Numbered from the stretch's first letter, positions 1-8,538 are shown. The stretch is DNA of 64,000 nt from Pseudomonadota bacterium (GCA_947449495.1 CANFSB010000002.1:1-64000), one strand, 5' to 3'. Notes: generated by a model from the letters alone, not told the origin. Program-made: numbers and translations.

Positions 1-11
1 CCTCTCCGCCA
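1..11 (+). tRNA. Possible 3' end of a tRNA-Ser cut by the window edge
   Basis: The first 11 bases fit an acceptor 3' strand (CCTCTCC), discriminator G and CCA, as in serine tRNAs. A long terminator hairpin follows at once. The rest of the tRNA would lie upstream of the window. The same 11 bases recur at 200-210 without a complete tRNA in front, so this could instead be another unit of the tRNA-derived repeat. Confidence 0.35.
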
Positions 12-14
12 TAT

Positions 15-52
15 CAAACAAAAAGGGTCCCGCATGGGGCCTTTTTTGTTTG
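15..52. terminator. Strong terminator hairpin in repeat copy 1
   Basis: CAAACAAAAAGG pairs with the nearly exact complement CCTTTTTTGTTTG across a GC-rich centre (GTCCC/GGGGC, loop GCAT). The A tract before and T tract after mean it could stop transcription from both directions. It sits directly behind the tRNA-like 3' end. Confidence 0.75.
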
Positions 53-199
53 ATTCAGTTGTAGTGATGGATTTGAACCCACGGGTACCGTGGTGTTCGA
101 CAGCGCCGCGATTGCGGCGCTGGACGCCGTCGCAGCTTTGAGCGACGGCGGTCCCGAGTCTCAGCGAGGGATGAGCGGCGCAGCCGCGAACCATCCCAC

Positions 200-328
200 C
201 CTCTCCGCCATATCAAACAAAAAGGGTCCCGCATGGGGCCTTTTTTGTTTGATTCAGTTGTAGTGATGGATTTGAACCCACGGGTACCGTGGTGTTCGAC
301 AGCGCCGCGATTGCGGCGCTGGACGCCG
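200..328 (+). repeat. tRNA-end/terminator direct repeat, copy 2
   Basis: Second copy of the 129-bp repeat. The 70 bp between copies (130-199) end in GAACCATCCCAC, a degenerate T-arm-like stretch in front of the tRNA-Ser-like end. The tandem unit is therefore 199 bp and copy 2 is not preceded by a full tRNA. After 328 the sequences diverge. Confidence 0.8.
214..251. terminator. Terminator hairpin in repeat copy 2
   Basis: Same hairpin as at 15-52: A-rich arm, GTCCC/GGGGC core, T-rich arm. Confidence 0.7.
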
Positions 329-565
329 CGGCTAATTACTCCGGCTCGCTGCGCTAAGACGGACCAAGCAATCTTTATAAAATCAAAATGGTTTCGATTA
401 ACTCTAAACGCTGTTTGAAGGTGTGCCAATGCATGTTGAAGTCGCCCCGATTAGTCAGTTCGTGGCCTGATCAATAAGTAGCAGCCTCCCTGTGCGGGTG
501 GCGCGATCGAAGGTTGGCACTGAATATCCATAGACATCACAGTGGGTCGACGTAGGGGACGTTTC
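329..565. other. Non-coding stretch before the K+ channel gene
   Basis: Short open frames exist here on both strands, but they run through the tRNA-derived repeats and match no protein family I recognise. I see no further RNA gene. The purine-rich AGGGGA just before 566 is the ribosome binding site of the next gene. Confidence 0.5.
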
Positions 566-1414
566 ATGAAGTCATTAGCAAAAATCTTTGCCGATCCACA
601 GCACCGACTGTTCGGTATTTGGCAGACGGTTGTGACGGTGCTTATCTTTGCCTCGTGCGTCACATTGGCGCTCGAGTCGGTCCCCGAGATGGCGAGCCGT
701 TTTGCTCGGGAGATCTCGATACTCGAGCTGGTATCCGTAGCTATCTTTACCATCGACTACATCGCCAATCTGATTCATGCGGATAAAAAGCTGGCCTATA
801 TCGTCAGTTTCTGGGGAATTATTGACTTGGTGTCGATTCTGCCGTCGTATTTGATGCTGCTTAATCTTTCGGCGTTGCGCGGCACCAAAGTGTTGCGCAT
901 CGTGCGCGTGGCGCGAGTATTGCGAGTGTTGAAGCTAGTGCGCATGGCTGTCGATGAAACCGACAGCAAGCCCAATCCCATCCTCGCGAACCTAAAGATC
1001 TATTTGATCCTGTTCTTTTCGTTATTGATGATTTCGAGTACGTCGATGTACTTTGTCGAAGGCTCGCTGTACTCGCCTGAGGCGATAGCGCATGGTCAAC
1101 AATTGATCGACTCAGCTACAGCGGTTGGTGCAACTGCGGAAACCTATGTTCCGGTCGATCCGATCAGCGGAAATCTGGTGCCAGAGGACAAGCGCTTCTT
1201 CACATCGATTCCTGCAGCGATGTGGTGGAGCGTGGTGACGATGACGAGCACCGGTTACGGCGACATGTTTCCTGTCACCGTTGGTGGTCGGATTGTCGGC
1301 GGTTTTACTATGGTTCTGGGCTTGGTGCTGTTTGCAGTTCTCTTCAACCTGATTGGCAAGACGCTAATGGTGGTTTTGTTTGGTGAGAAGCTGACCTCTA
1401 CAGACGAAGATTGA
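566..1414 (+). CDS. Voltage-gated potassium channel, 6TM
   Basis: Predicted inner-membrane K+ channel of 282 aa. Segments S1-S3 lie near residues 20-100. The S4 voltage sensor carries regularly spaced arginines (R105, R111, R114, R117, R120, R126). S5 is at about 143-163. A hydrophilic stretch of about 45 residues precedes the pore helix. The selectivity filter TSTGYGD is at 227-233, followed by S6. No cytoplasmic RCK domain is present. I chose the ATG at 566 because AGGGGA sits 7 bases upstream; an in-frame GTG at 542 would add 8 residues but has no ribosome binding site. It converges with the decarboxylase gene, 8 bp apart. The family call is firm; physiological role and gating cannot be read from sequence. 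Confidence 0.9.
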   Translation: MKSLAKIFADPQHRLFGIWQTVVTVLIFASCVTLALESVPEMASRFAREISILELVSVAIFTIDYIANLIHADKKLAYIVSFWGIIDLVSILPSYLMLLNLSALRGTKVLRIVRVARVLRVLKLVRMAVDETDSKPNPILANLKIYLILFFSLLMISSTSMYFVEGSLYSPEAIAHGQQLIDSATAVGATAETYVPVDPISGNLVPEDKRFFTSIPAAMWWSVVTMTSTGYGDMFPVTVGGRIVGGFTMVLGLVLFAVLFNLIGKTLMVVLFGEKLTSTDED

Positions 1415-1422
1415 CCGTTAGG

Positions 1423-2628
1423 TCACAGCGGCACGCATTTCATCGCCTCGCTGATGGCCAATGGATTGGCCATTGGGTTGGCGACTGCGTTTCTGAACCA
1501 CCTATCGCCGCGCAGTGTCGTCGTAGACACTAGCGCTTCGGGAAGCGCCTGATGCCAAGCATCGAACACCGAGGTGTCTTTAGGTCGCCAGTTGACGACG
1601 CCCGTAACCGGCCAGGCAAGCAACTCTAGCCGAGGATCATCGTTGACAAGTTTGGCGATGCTCTCTGCCACGTCTAGGCACCGCTCAATACGTTCTGCCA
1701 TGCCCTCGCGTCCCCAGGCCATCAGTGTGGCAAGCAAGGGAATGGCCATAGCGCCATGCGAGCCGAGTATTCCAACATTGGGCACTGCCAGGTACGTGCC
1801 TCCCATGCTGATGGCGGCGTGCGCTTTTTCGACGTCCTTGAAAAAAACCAATGCAGATTCTTTGGGTTGAAAAAACCACTTATGCGCGGAGACTGCGACA
1901 GAGTCAGCCTTCTCAATGCCGTCGAGGCGATCACTCAGTCGCGTCAATCGCATCGGTCCCGCCCAAGCCGCATCAACATGGGTCCATGCTGCACGACCAC
2001 CTAGTGCCAACGGATCTATGGCGCCTGTGCTGGTTGTGCCCGCAGTCAATACAAGTGCTGATCGGGACAGATCAGAAGGCAATGCATCTTCGATCATTGC
2101 TCCCGTCGGTGTGGTCGGTATTTGGCGCAGCTTTAAACCAAGAATATGCGCGGCCTTGGCGATTGACAGATGCGCCATATCCGAGGCAACCACTTCAGTA
2201 ACACCGGCGCAATCACGCGCAGCCCACAGTGCGGTTAAGTTGGCCAGGGTGGACCCTGGTGTCATGTGTCCACCGCGCATTCCAAAATACGGCGCCAGCC
2301 AACCGACCACCTGTTGTTCAAGTTGTCTTGCTGCCGGTGCGGTAGCCGGATGCAGCAGATTTTGGTTCAGGCTGGCGTTCCATTGAGCGGTGGCCCAACT
2401 GATCCAAGGGGTAGGTGGGTCCATGTGCGCGGCAGCTACTGGCGAATCGAGGCGTGCTGCGCCATTGAGAACATGCGGCGCAAGCCATTCAATAGCTTGT
2501 GTTGAAGTGACTCCAACTTGCGGCAAGGTGTGTGGCAGTGCTTGCGCGAGTGCTGCGGTTGGCCCTTCACACAGCAGGGAAAGGGCGCGAGTCAGTGCCT
2601 GCGGGTTGGGTTGAAACTCAGAATCCAC
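1423..2628 (-). CDS. PLP-dependent group II decarboxylase-like protein
   Basis: Member of the Pyridoxal_deC family, which decarboxylates amino acids such as aspartate, glutamate, diaminobutyrate or aromatic amino acids. Visible features are the HMDPP motif at 68-72, a cofactor-stacking histidine in AHLSIAKAA (H153), the PLP-nitrogen-binding aspartate in HVDAAW (D219), and SAHKW with the Schiff-base lysine K250. At 401 aa it is shorter than the usual 470-500. The start is GTG, preceded by AGGTGA. It lies 17 bp behind the NTF2-like gene on the same strand, so the two are probably co-transcribed. Substrate is not predictable; a non-decarboxylating role is possible. Confidence 0.8.
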   Translation of the reverse strand: MDSEFQPNPQALTRALSLLCEGPTAALAQALPHTLPQVGVTSTQAIEWLAPHVLNGAARLDSPVAAAHMDPPTPWISWATAQWNASLNQNLLHPATAPAARQLEQQVVGWLAPYFGMRGGHMTPGSTLANLTALWAARDCAGVTEVVASDMAHLSIAKAAHILGLKLRQIPTTPTGAMIEDALPSDLSRSALVLTAGTTSTGAIDPLALGGRAAWTHVDAAWAGPMRLTRLSDRLDGIEKADSVAVSAHKWFFQPKESALVFFKDVEKAHAAISMGGTYLAVPNVGILGSHGAMAIPLLATLMAWGREGMAERIERCLDVAESIAKLVNDDPRLELLAWPVTGVVNWRPKDTSVFDAWHQALPEALVSTTTLRGDRWFRNAVANPMANPLAISEAMKCVPL

Positions 2629-2645
2629 AAATCACCTGACGAGAG

Positions 2646-3083
2646 TCATGCCATCCGGAACAGCGCTTGACCGTGCCGCTTGGCAAACCGCCAACCGGCA
2701 TCAGTCAGCACCAGCTCATCGTTGAACTCGCACAACACCGGCGGCGTTTTATCGAGCAGCGGTAGCGGATGGCTGTCGTCTTGTGTGCCGTAATAGATGA
2801 CATAAGCACTATAGGCAGTTGCCGTGGTGGGCGAGAGCACCTGCACGGCGCCATTGCAGTACACGTGTTTGGTGCGCCGGTCGGCTGGGCGTGCCAGGAA
2901 CGATGCCAGGATTGCCTCGCGGCCGCTGATCGGTAAGGTGCCTGCCACTGGTCGGACCATCACGCCATCGGCTGTGTACAGCGAGGCGACCTGTTGCCAG
3001 TCGCGCAAGTCGTTAAGGTTGGCGTACAGCGTCAGTAGTCGCTGAATGTCTGCCTCGATCAGATTGTGCTGTTCTGCGGTCAT
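2646..3083 (-). CDS. SnoaL/NTF2-like protein
   Basis: A 145-aa cone-fold protein. The N terminus (IQRLLTLYANLNDLRDW, then ASLYTADGVMVRP) is typical of SnoaL-like proteins and of small subunits of ring-hydroxylating dioxygenases. These are small isomerases, hydrolases, dehydratases or structural subunits. The open frame extends upstream to 3680, but that part runs antisense through ligA and has no family signature, so I start at the ATG at 3083. It is divergent from ligA and upstream of the decarboxylase gene. No oxygenase alpha subunit is nearby, so a dioxygenase role is unsupported. Confidence 0.7.
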   Translation of the reverse strand: MTAEQHNLIEADIQRLLTLYANLNDLRDWQQVASLYTADGVMVRPVAGTLPISGREAILASFLARPADRRTKHVYCNGAVQVLSPTTATAYSAYVIYYGTQDDSHPLPLLDKTPPVLCEFNDELVLTDAGWRFAKRHGQALFRMA

Positions 3084-3218
3084 GTTGCGGGTTCCCCGAA
3101 GCGCTGTGGTGGGAAGTAGGGATAACACGGCCTTTCCCGGATCGTCCACCCGGGGGGAGGTTGGGCTATCATGCCGCACCAATAGGGTTTCGACGCTGAG
3201 CCAAGGTGGAATTGACCG

Positions 3219-3620
3219 ATGACCTGGACTACACACGACTACGAAAACATCCCGGGAACTTACGTCTTTGACGGTAAACACTCCTACGGGGCCTACCCGC
3301 TGAACAAACTGCTGTTCTCGTTTAACACCGAAGAAAACCGCACCGAGTTCGATGCCGACCCTGCCGCGTATTGCGACAAGTTCGGTGTAGAGGGCAAGTA
3401 CAAGGAGTTCGTTCTTAAGAAGGACTTCCTGGGCATGCTGCGCGCAGGCGCCAACATCTATTTCATGGCCAAGATGGCCATCCCGCGCGGCACGTCCGTG
3501 CAGGATGCCGGTGCCCAATTTCAGGGCATCACGACCAAAGAATTTCAGGCCAAGTTGCTGGCCAAGGGCGATGGACTGGTAGAGCGCTTGGCAAAGCGCG
3601 GGGGTTATTGGAATGGCTAA
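3219..3620 (+). CDS. ligA: Protocatechuate 4,5-dioxygenase alpha subunit LigA
   Basis: Small helical subunit (133 aa) of the type II extradiol dioxygenase that opens protocatechuate between C4 and C5 to 4-carboxy-2-hydroxymuconate semialdehyde. The sequence has the LigA hallmarks: GTYVFDG near the N terminus, NKLLFSF, and the AGANIYFMAKMA helix that lines the active-site cleft. AAGGTGG lies upstream of the ATG. The stop overlaps the ligB start by 8 bases (3613-3620), indicating translational coupling. A fused gallate-type enzyme is excluded because alpha and beta subunits are separate. No later pathway genes (ligC, ligI, ligJ, ligK) are in the window. Confidence 0.92.
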   Translation: MTWTTHDYENIPGTYVFDGKHSYGAYPLNKLLFSFNTEENRTEFDADPAAYCDKFGVEGKYKEFVLKKDFLGMLRAGANIYFMAKMAIPRGTSVQDAGAQFQGITTKEFQAKLLAKGDGLVERLAKRGGYWNG

Positions 3621-4455
3621 GATCATCGGCGGTGTGACCAGTTCGCACATTCCGGCCGTGGGTAATGCCATCGCCAACAATCTGACCCAGGAACCGTACT
3701 GGAAGCGCTTTTTTGATGGCTACGAGCCTGCAAAGGCTTGGCTGCAAGAGAAGAAGCCGGACGTGGTCATCGTGGTCTATAACGACCATGGCCTGAACTT
3801 CTTTCTCGACAAGATGCCCACCTTTGCACTGGGCTGCGCCGACACGTATCACAACGACGACGAAGGCTGGGCGCTCAAGCCGGTTGCACCGTTTAAGGGT
3901 GATGCTGCGTTCTCATGGCATATCGCCGAGTCGCTGGTAGAGCAGAAGTTTGACATCTGCACCTGCCAGGAGATGAAGGTTGATCACGGCTTCGTGAACC
4001 CGATCCGCGCGCTCTATGGCACGCATGATGTGTGGCCGGTTACCACCATCCCGCTGGCGGTTAACACCGTGCAGCACCCGGTGCCCACAGCAGCGCGTTG
4101 CCTCGAATTGGGCAGGGCCCTGCGCACGGCTGTCGAGTCCTATCCGGCAGACCTCAATGTGGTGATCTTCGGCACCGGTGGCCTGTCGCATCAGCTGCAG
4201 GGCGAGCGTGCCGGCCTCATCGACGTTGAGTTTGATCTGGAGTGCATGGAGCGCATCGCCAACGATCCGGAGTGGATGACGCAGTTCAGCAACTCCGAGA
4301 TCATGCGTCGCGCCGGCACTGAAGGCATCGAGACCATCATGTGGCTGGTCATGCGCGGCGCCTTGCAGTCCAACGTCAAGGTCGTACACAAGCACTATCA
4401 CGCACCCATCTCCAACACGGGTGCGGGCGTACTGGTGCTCGAGAACTACCTCTAG
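3613..4455 (+). CDS. ligB: Protocatechuate 4,5-dioxygenase beta subunit LigB
   Basis: Catalytic Fe(II) subunit (280 aa) partnering LigA. Metal-ligand positions of the LigB family are present: H12 in SSHIPA, H59 in YNDHG, and E240 in EGIETIMW. The catalytic-base histidine is H193 in GGLSHQLQG. The C terminus is shorter than in the Sphingobium enzyme, ending soon after SNTGAGVLVL. It overlaps ligA by 8 bp and is followed by a strong terminator, so ligAB is a two-gene operon. The aromatic-acid transporter at 9.06 kb may supply the substrate. A related catechol acid could be the true substrate. Confidence 0.92.
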   Translation: MAKIIGGVTSSHIPAVGNAIANNLTQEPYWKRFFDGYEPAKAWLQEKKPDVVIVVYNDHGLNFFLDKMPTFALGCADTYHNDDEGWALKPVAPFKGDAAFSWHIAESLVEQKFDICTCQEMKVDHGFVNPIRALYGTHDVWPVTTIPLAVNTVQHPVPTAARCLELGRALRTAVESYPADLNVVIFGTGGLSHQLQGERAGLIDVEFDLECMERIANDPEWMTQFSNSEIMRRAGTEGIETIMWLVMRGALQSNVKVVHKHYHAPISNTGAGVLVLENYL

Positions 4456-4493
4456 AGTAAGGCGGTACCGGGCCACCGGTCATCGCAACTGTC

Positions 4494-4518
4494 AAAGGCC
4501 CGCGCAAGCGGGCCTTTT
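4494..4518 (+). terminator. Rho-independent terminator after ligAB
   Basis: AAAGGCCCGC and GCGGGCCTTTT form a perfect stem with a GCAA tetraloop, ending in a short T run. It lies 38 bp after the ligB stop. Confidence 0.85.
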
Positions 4519-4595
4519 CACATTGGAGAGCGTTTTTTGCCCCAAGTGGCGAATATCGAGTACAACAGATCCCATAAAAACGCTGGGGGCAGTTC

Positions 4596-6473
4596 ATGGT
4601 GAAGACACTCGACGTGAATCGCGGATTTCGCATTGCTCTGTTGCTGGGGCTTGCAACGATGCAGGCCACGGGAGCGGGGTTGGGTGCAGGCAGCGCATCA
4701 CCGACCGCCGACACCGAGCTGGGTTTTGTGGTGTTTCAGCAGAAGTGCACCGGCTGCCACGGTAGTGGTTTGGTAGAGCGGGCACCGACGCCCGCGCAGC
4801 TGCGCGGCATGTCCCCCGAGCGCATCCTTACCGCGCTGACCACTGGCGTAATGAAGCAGGTGGGCGACACGCTCACCGAGAACGAGCGCTTGCGTGTGGC
4901 AGCGTCAGTGGCAGGTCGGCCGCTGGGTGCGGATCAGGCCCTGATGGCCCAGCAGATGCCCAACCGCTGCACCAAAAATCCTCCCATTCGCAGTATCGAT
5001 GCCACGCCGCATTGGAATGGCTGGGGTGCAGACAGTGTCAATTCACGTATGCAGCCTGCCTCTCAGGCGGGTCTTGATGCGGCGCAAGTGCCGCAGCTGA
5101 AGTTGCTGTGGGTCTTTGGGCTGCCGGGCGCCAGCTCTTCATACAGCCAGCCGACGGTCGTTGCAGATCATCTGTTTGTCGGTGCAGATACCGGCGCCGT
5201 GTATGCGCTGGATGCAGCAACGGGCTGCGTGCATTGGTCCTTCAAGGCCAAGGCCGGTGTGCGCAACGCACCAGTGCTGGGGCCGCGTAGCAAGGGCAGC
5301 TCGCGCCACGCAGTGTACTTTGGCGACCTGTTGGCCAATGTGTATGCATTGGATGCCGACACTGGCAAGTTGCTGTGGACAAGCAATGTGGGCAAGCACT
5401 ATAGCCAGCGCATTACCGCAGCTCCTGCAGTGCACGATGGCCGCTTGTATGTGCCGGTGTCCATGTGGGAGGGCATTGCGGCAGCCACTGCCGATTACCC
5501 TTGCTGCAAGGCCATTGGCGCTGTGGTGGCGCTGGATGCAACCACCGGCAAGTTGCGCTGGCGCGCACAGGCCATTCCTGGTGAGCCGCAGCCCTTGGGT
5601 CCCAACCCGGCAGGCACTATGCGTTTTGGACCTGCAGGCGGCCCGGTGTGGAATACCCCTACTGTCGATGCTGCACGTCGACGTGTTTATTTCGGTACCG
5701 GCGATGCCAGTACGTTTCCTGCCGCACCGACCTCTGATTCGGTCATGGCTGTCGATATGGACACAGGCCGTACGCTCTGGAGTCATCAAGTGTTTCGCAA
5801 CGATGCGTTCCTGGTCGGTTGTCCAGTAACCGCACCGATCAATAACTGCCCGCAGGTACAGGGACCGGATTGGGATATCCCGGCCTCTGTGGTGCTGCGC
5901 AAGGTGGAAGGTCGTGAGCAGTTAATCGTCTCGACCAAGCCTGGGGACATCCTCGCGCTGGATCCGGATCATGAGGGCGCATTGCTATGGCGGCGCAATC
6001 TGACCGGTGCGGTAGTCGGCGACAGTCCTGCCGGCAGTAGCACAGGTCGTGCGGCTCGCGGTACCGGCGTGTTATGGGGTGGCGCGATCGGCGAGCAGGC
6101 CAGCTACTTTGGCTTGACCGGTGGTGGTGTGGCTGCGATGCGCACGCAGGACGGTGAGCGCTTGTGGTACACGCCGCTGGCTGCCGAGGGTGAGACTGTC
6201 AACAACGCGGCGGCCACCACAGCCATACCTGGTGTGGTGTTTGTGGGCGGGTCCGACGGCAAGCTCAGTGCGCTGTCTGCAGACAAGGGCAGTGTGCTGT
6301 GGCAATACGACACGCGCCGCAGCTTTGATGCGGTCAACGGCGTGCCAACCCGTGGTGGGTCCATTTCATCCGGTGGCGCGGTGGTGGTGGGTGGGCGCGT
6401 GTTCGTAGGCTCTGGCTTTGGCGTGATGGGCGGCACCACGGGTAACGCGGTGCTCGCCTTCGGTCTGCAATAA
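4596..6473 (+). CDS. Haem/PQQ dehydrogenase of the polyvinyl-alcohol dehydrogenase type
   Basis: Predicted periplasmic quinohaemoprotein of 625 aa. An N-terminal signal segment (about 11-30) is followed by a cytochrome c domain with CTGCH at 51-55, then an eight-bladed PQQ propeller of repeated blades such as VYALDAATG and ALDATTGKLRW. A vicinal Cys pair (C303-C304, in YPCCKAIG) precedes one blade. Haem first, propeller second, is the order known from polyvinyl alcohol dehydrogenase (EC 1.1.2.6) and is opposite to the type II enzyme at 14.7 kb. It would oxidise secondary alcohols to ketones and pass electrons to haem. GGGGGC lies before the ATG. The polymer substrate is an inference from domain order and neighbour; another secondary alcohol is possible. 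Confidence 0.8.
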   Translation: MVKTLDVNRGFRIALLLGLATMQATGAGLGAGSASPTADTELGFVVFQQKCTGCHGSGLVERAPTPAQLRGMSPERILTALTTGVMKQVGDTLTENERLRVAASVAGRPLGADQALMAQQMPNRCTKNPPIRSIDATPHWNGWGADSVNSRMQPASQAGLDAAQVPQLKLLWVFGLPGASSSYSQPTVVADHLFVGADTGAVYALDAATGCVHWSFKAKAGVRNAPVLGPRSKGSSRHAVYFGDLLANVYALDADTGKLLWTSNVGKHYSQRITAAPAVHDGRLYVPVSMWEGIAAATADYPCCKAIGAVVALDATTGKLRWRAQAIPGEPQPLGPNPAGTMRFGPAGGPVWNTPTVDAARRRVYFGTGDASTFPAAPTSDSVMAVDMDTGRTLWSHQVFRNDAFLVGCPVTAPINNCPQVQGPDWDIPASVVLRKVEGREQLIVSTKPGDILALDPDHEGALLWRRNLTGAVVGDSPAGSSTGRAARGTGVLWGGAIGEQASYFGLTGGGVAAMRTQDGERLWYTPLAAEGETVNNAAATTAIPGVVFVGGSDGKLSALSADKGSVLWQYDTRRSFDAVNGVPTRGGSISSGGAVVVGGRVFVGSGFGVMGGTTGNAVLAFGLQ

Positions 6474-6478
6474 GCGGA

Positions 6479-7615
6479 TCAGTTGCCCAGTTTCAAGTCG
6501 CCGCTGGACTGACCGTTCACGCTGCCGTCGCGCAGCCAGTCCAGCGAGGCCTTGAACAGCAGCTGCCGGTTGCGCTCCCACATGGCGTTGTGGGAGCTGC
6601 AGGCCAGTTCAATTACCAGCTTCTGCTTTGAGCCCAGATCCGCCTGCAACTCGCGTACGCGCTCCGGCAGCACTTGCTTGTCGTGGGTGCCCACCAGCAT
6701 CAGAAACGGCGTTTGCATCTTGCCGACCGTGGCCGGTCCAAAGCCCCAAGTTGGCACCTGCGGTGCGCGCCGCACGCCGGTTCCCCAGGTTGAGCCCACC
6801 GGATCTGATCCAGCCAGATCGGCCCAGATCACCGAACTCACAGCCGGGTCATATTGATTGCTACAGCCGACTTGCCGATCCCAGTTGGCCTGAAACTCCA
6901 CCTGTGATTGCACGGTCAGCGGACCGGTAGAGGCGGGCAGCGGCACAGGAGCTTGGTCTGGTGTGCTGCGGTTATACGCCGGCGCCAACACCACCAATGT
7001 ATGCACCTTGCTGGGATTGCGCGCCGTATAACCGCCCACTCGAGGGCCGCCCTGTGACCAGGCCAGTAACGACAGTTTGTCTACTTGGCGCAGTGCGCGC
7101 AGGTGATCAACCACGGCATCAATGTCATGCCAGTCCGATTCCATCGTAGTGATCGGCTGGGTTCGGGCAGGCGCACAGGGTGCACGCAGCAACGTGGGTA
7201 TGTAGGGAGGCTGAGCCGCAAGCCCCATGTTGCAAGGGTCGTTCATGGGCGAGGGCCGCGTGGAGCGGCCATAGCCGGTCATGTCGACCGAGAACACGTC
7301 GTAGCCGGCTCGTGCCAGATATTCCATCCAGCTGTAGCCGGCGATGGGCGTATCAAAGGCAACCTCTGCAGGTGTGCCGGCGCCATGCACAAACAGCAGC
7401 ACGCCCTTGGGGTCTGCGCGATGGCGCAGCGCCGTGCCGGCCAGCACCACTTCACGCACATACAGCTGCGCGTCCTGCCCCGGCATGGCCGGAGCCGTGG
7501 ATTTGACCTGTACGTAGTGATCGACTCGTAACAGCGTGGTGCCGTCATCGGCCGCAGCGACTCCGCAGGCGAGCCAGAGCAGGGTGGTGCAAAGGATAGT
7601 CAGCTTGCCGTTCAT
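6479..7615 (-). CDS. Exported alpha/beta hydrolase, oxidised-PVA-hydrolase-like
   Basis: A 378-aa secreted hydrolase. The signal peptide ends near CGVAAAD. The oxyanion loop is FVHGAG (75-80), the nucleophile S187 lies in WSQGG, the acid is the Asp in GTHDKQ, and the base is the His in SSHNAMW. Several cysteines outside the core suit a periplasmic protein. The start is well supported by AGGAGG six bases before the ATG. It converges with the dehydrogenase gene, 5 bp between stops. In known PVA degraders a dehydrogenase makes beta-diketones that a secreted alpha/beta hydrolase splits; the pairing here suggests similar chemistry but does not prove it. An esterase on another substrate is the main alternative. 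Confidence 0.75.
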   Translation of the reverse strand: MNGKLTILCTTLLWLACGVAAADDGTTLLRVDHYVQVKSTAPAMPGQDAQLYVREVVLAGTALRHRADPKGVLLFVHGAGTPAEVAFDTPIAGYSWMEYLARAGYDVFSVDMTGYGRSTRPSPMNDPCNMGLAAQPPYIPTLLRAPCAPARTQPITTMESDWHDIDAVVDHLRALRQVDKLSLLAWSQGGPRVGGYTARNPSKVHTLVVLAPAYNRSTPDQAPVPLPASTGPLTVQSQVEFQANWDRQVGCSNQYDPAVSSVIWADLAGSDPVGSTWGTGVRRAPQVPTWGFGPATVGKMQTPFLMLVGTHDKQVLPERVRELQADLGSKQKLVIELACSSHNAMWERNRQLLFKASLDWLRDGSVNGQSSGDLKLGN

Positions 7616-7685
7616 GAAGCCTCCTGAATGTCACGGACTGGCGCTATCCTCGGCCACACGGCCCTTGCCCACAACCGGAGTTCCC

Positions 7686-8453
7686 ATGCGTCTGGCCCTT
7701 ACGCTCGCTTTGCTGTGCTGCTGCTCACCTGCCTTGGCCTGGGGTCCGTTGGGGCATCGGGTTACCGGACAGATTGCGCAGCAGCATCTCGCGCCCAAGG
7801 CCGCAGCAGCGGTCCAGCGCATCTTGGGTGTCGAAGATCTGGCTGGAGCCTCCACTTGGGCTGATGAAATGCGCTCAAACCCCGCGCTGTTTTGGCAGAA
7901 GACAGCCTCGCCGTGGCATTACGTTACGGTACCGGCTGGTAAGACCTATGCCGAGGTCGGCGCTCCGCCTGAGGGTGACAGCGTGACTGCGCTGCAGCAG
8001 TTCGCTGCAACCCTTCGCGATCGCACGGCGACCCGCGAGCAGCAGCAGCTGGCGCTGCGCTTTGCGGTGCACATCATTGCCGACCTGCAGCAGCCGCTGC
8101 ACGCCGGCAATGGCACCGACAAGGGCGGCAACGATCTGCGGGTGCGCTGGTTCAGCAAGGACACCAACCTGCATGCAGTGTGGGACAGCGATTTGCCGCT
8201 GGAAAAGGCGCTGTCATATACCGAGTACTCCGCTTGGCTCATGCGCCGGCTGCAGCCTTTGGACCGCAAGGCCTGGGCCACTGCAGACCCACTGGTGTGG
8301 ATCGCCGAGAGCGCCGAGCTGCGCGATCGCATCTATCCCACCGAGAACCGCCTGAGCTATGACTACATCTACCAGAATGCCCCGGTGGTAGACCGGCGGT
8401 TGACTCAGGGCGGGTTGCGGATTGCCGCCTGGCTCAACGAGGTGTTGCGCTGA
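7686..8453 (+). CDS. S1/P1-type zinc nuclease, secreted
   Basis: Predicted exported phospholipase C/P1-nuclease family enzyme (255 aa) that degrades single-stranded DNA/RNA or 3'-nucleotides using three zinc ions. The signal peptide ends in PALA so that W19 becomes residue 1 of the mature protein, as this family requires because the N-terminal tryptophan binds zinc; the next ligand, in WGPLGH, follows at mature position 6. Further ligands lie in TWADE, SPWHYV, HIIADLQQPLHAG and NLHAVWD. The ATG at 7686 has CGGAG upstream; an open-frame extension to 7536 would bury the signal peptide. The gene is divergent from the hydrolase. A role in nutrient scavenging is likely. Confidence 0.88.
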   Translation: MRLALTLALLCCCSPALAWGPLGHRVTGQIAQQHLAPKAAAAVQRILGVEDLAGASTWADEMRSNPALFWQKTASPWHYVTVPAGKTYAEVGAPPEGDSVTALQQFAATLRDRTATREQQQLALRFAVHIIADLQQPLHAGNGTDKGGNDLRVRWFSKDTNLHAVWDSDLPLEKALSYTEYSAWLMRRLQPLDRKAWATADPLVWIAESAELRDRIYPTENRLSYDYIYQNAPVVDRRLTQGGLRIAAWLNEVLR

Positions 8454-8538
8454 CAATGGGGGTGAGTCTGTTGCGTAATCGCCTGTCTCTGGCCAAGCTA
8501 CCGGCCTGAACGTTTAAACCACTCTAGAGGGACTCACC

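Larger units (their letters stand above)
1..129 (+). repeat. tRNA-end/terminator direct repeat, copy 1
   Basis: These 129 bases are repeated at 200-328 (offset 199), identical as far as I can read. The unit holds a tRNA-Ser-like 3' end, a terminator hairpin, then a segment near 67-95 that resembles the antisense of a serine tRNA T arm and variable arm (GATTTGAACCCACGG core), and a GC-rich inverted repeat (GCGCCGCGATTGCGGCGC). Confidence 0.8.

Noticed and set aside
1..328. Integration (att) sites of a mobile element
   Set aside because: A duplicated tRNA 3' end is typical of att sites, but only 70 bp lie between the copies and there is no integrase gene in the window.
55..429. Short open frames on both strands in the tRNA-derived repeat region
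   Set aside because: They translate the repeats themselves, have no ribosome binding site and match no family.
2646..3083. Small subunit of a ring-hydroxylating dioxygenase acting with LigAB
   Set aside because: The fold is compatible, but no Rieske alpha subunit, ferredoxin or reductase is present in the window.
3084..3680. N-terminal extension of the NTF2-like minus-strand frame across ligA
   Set aside because: It runs antisense through ligA and into ligB, has no family signature, and the NTF2-like protein begins properly at the ATG at 3083.
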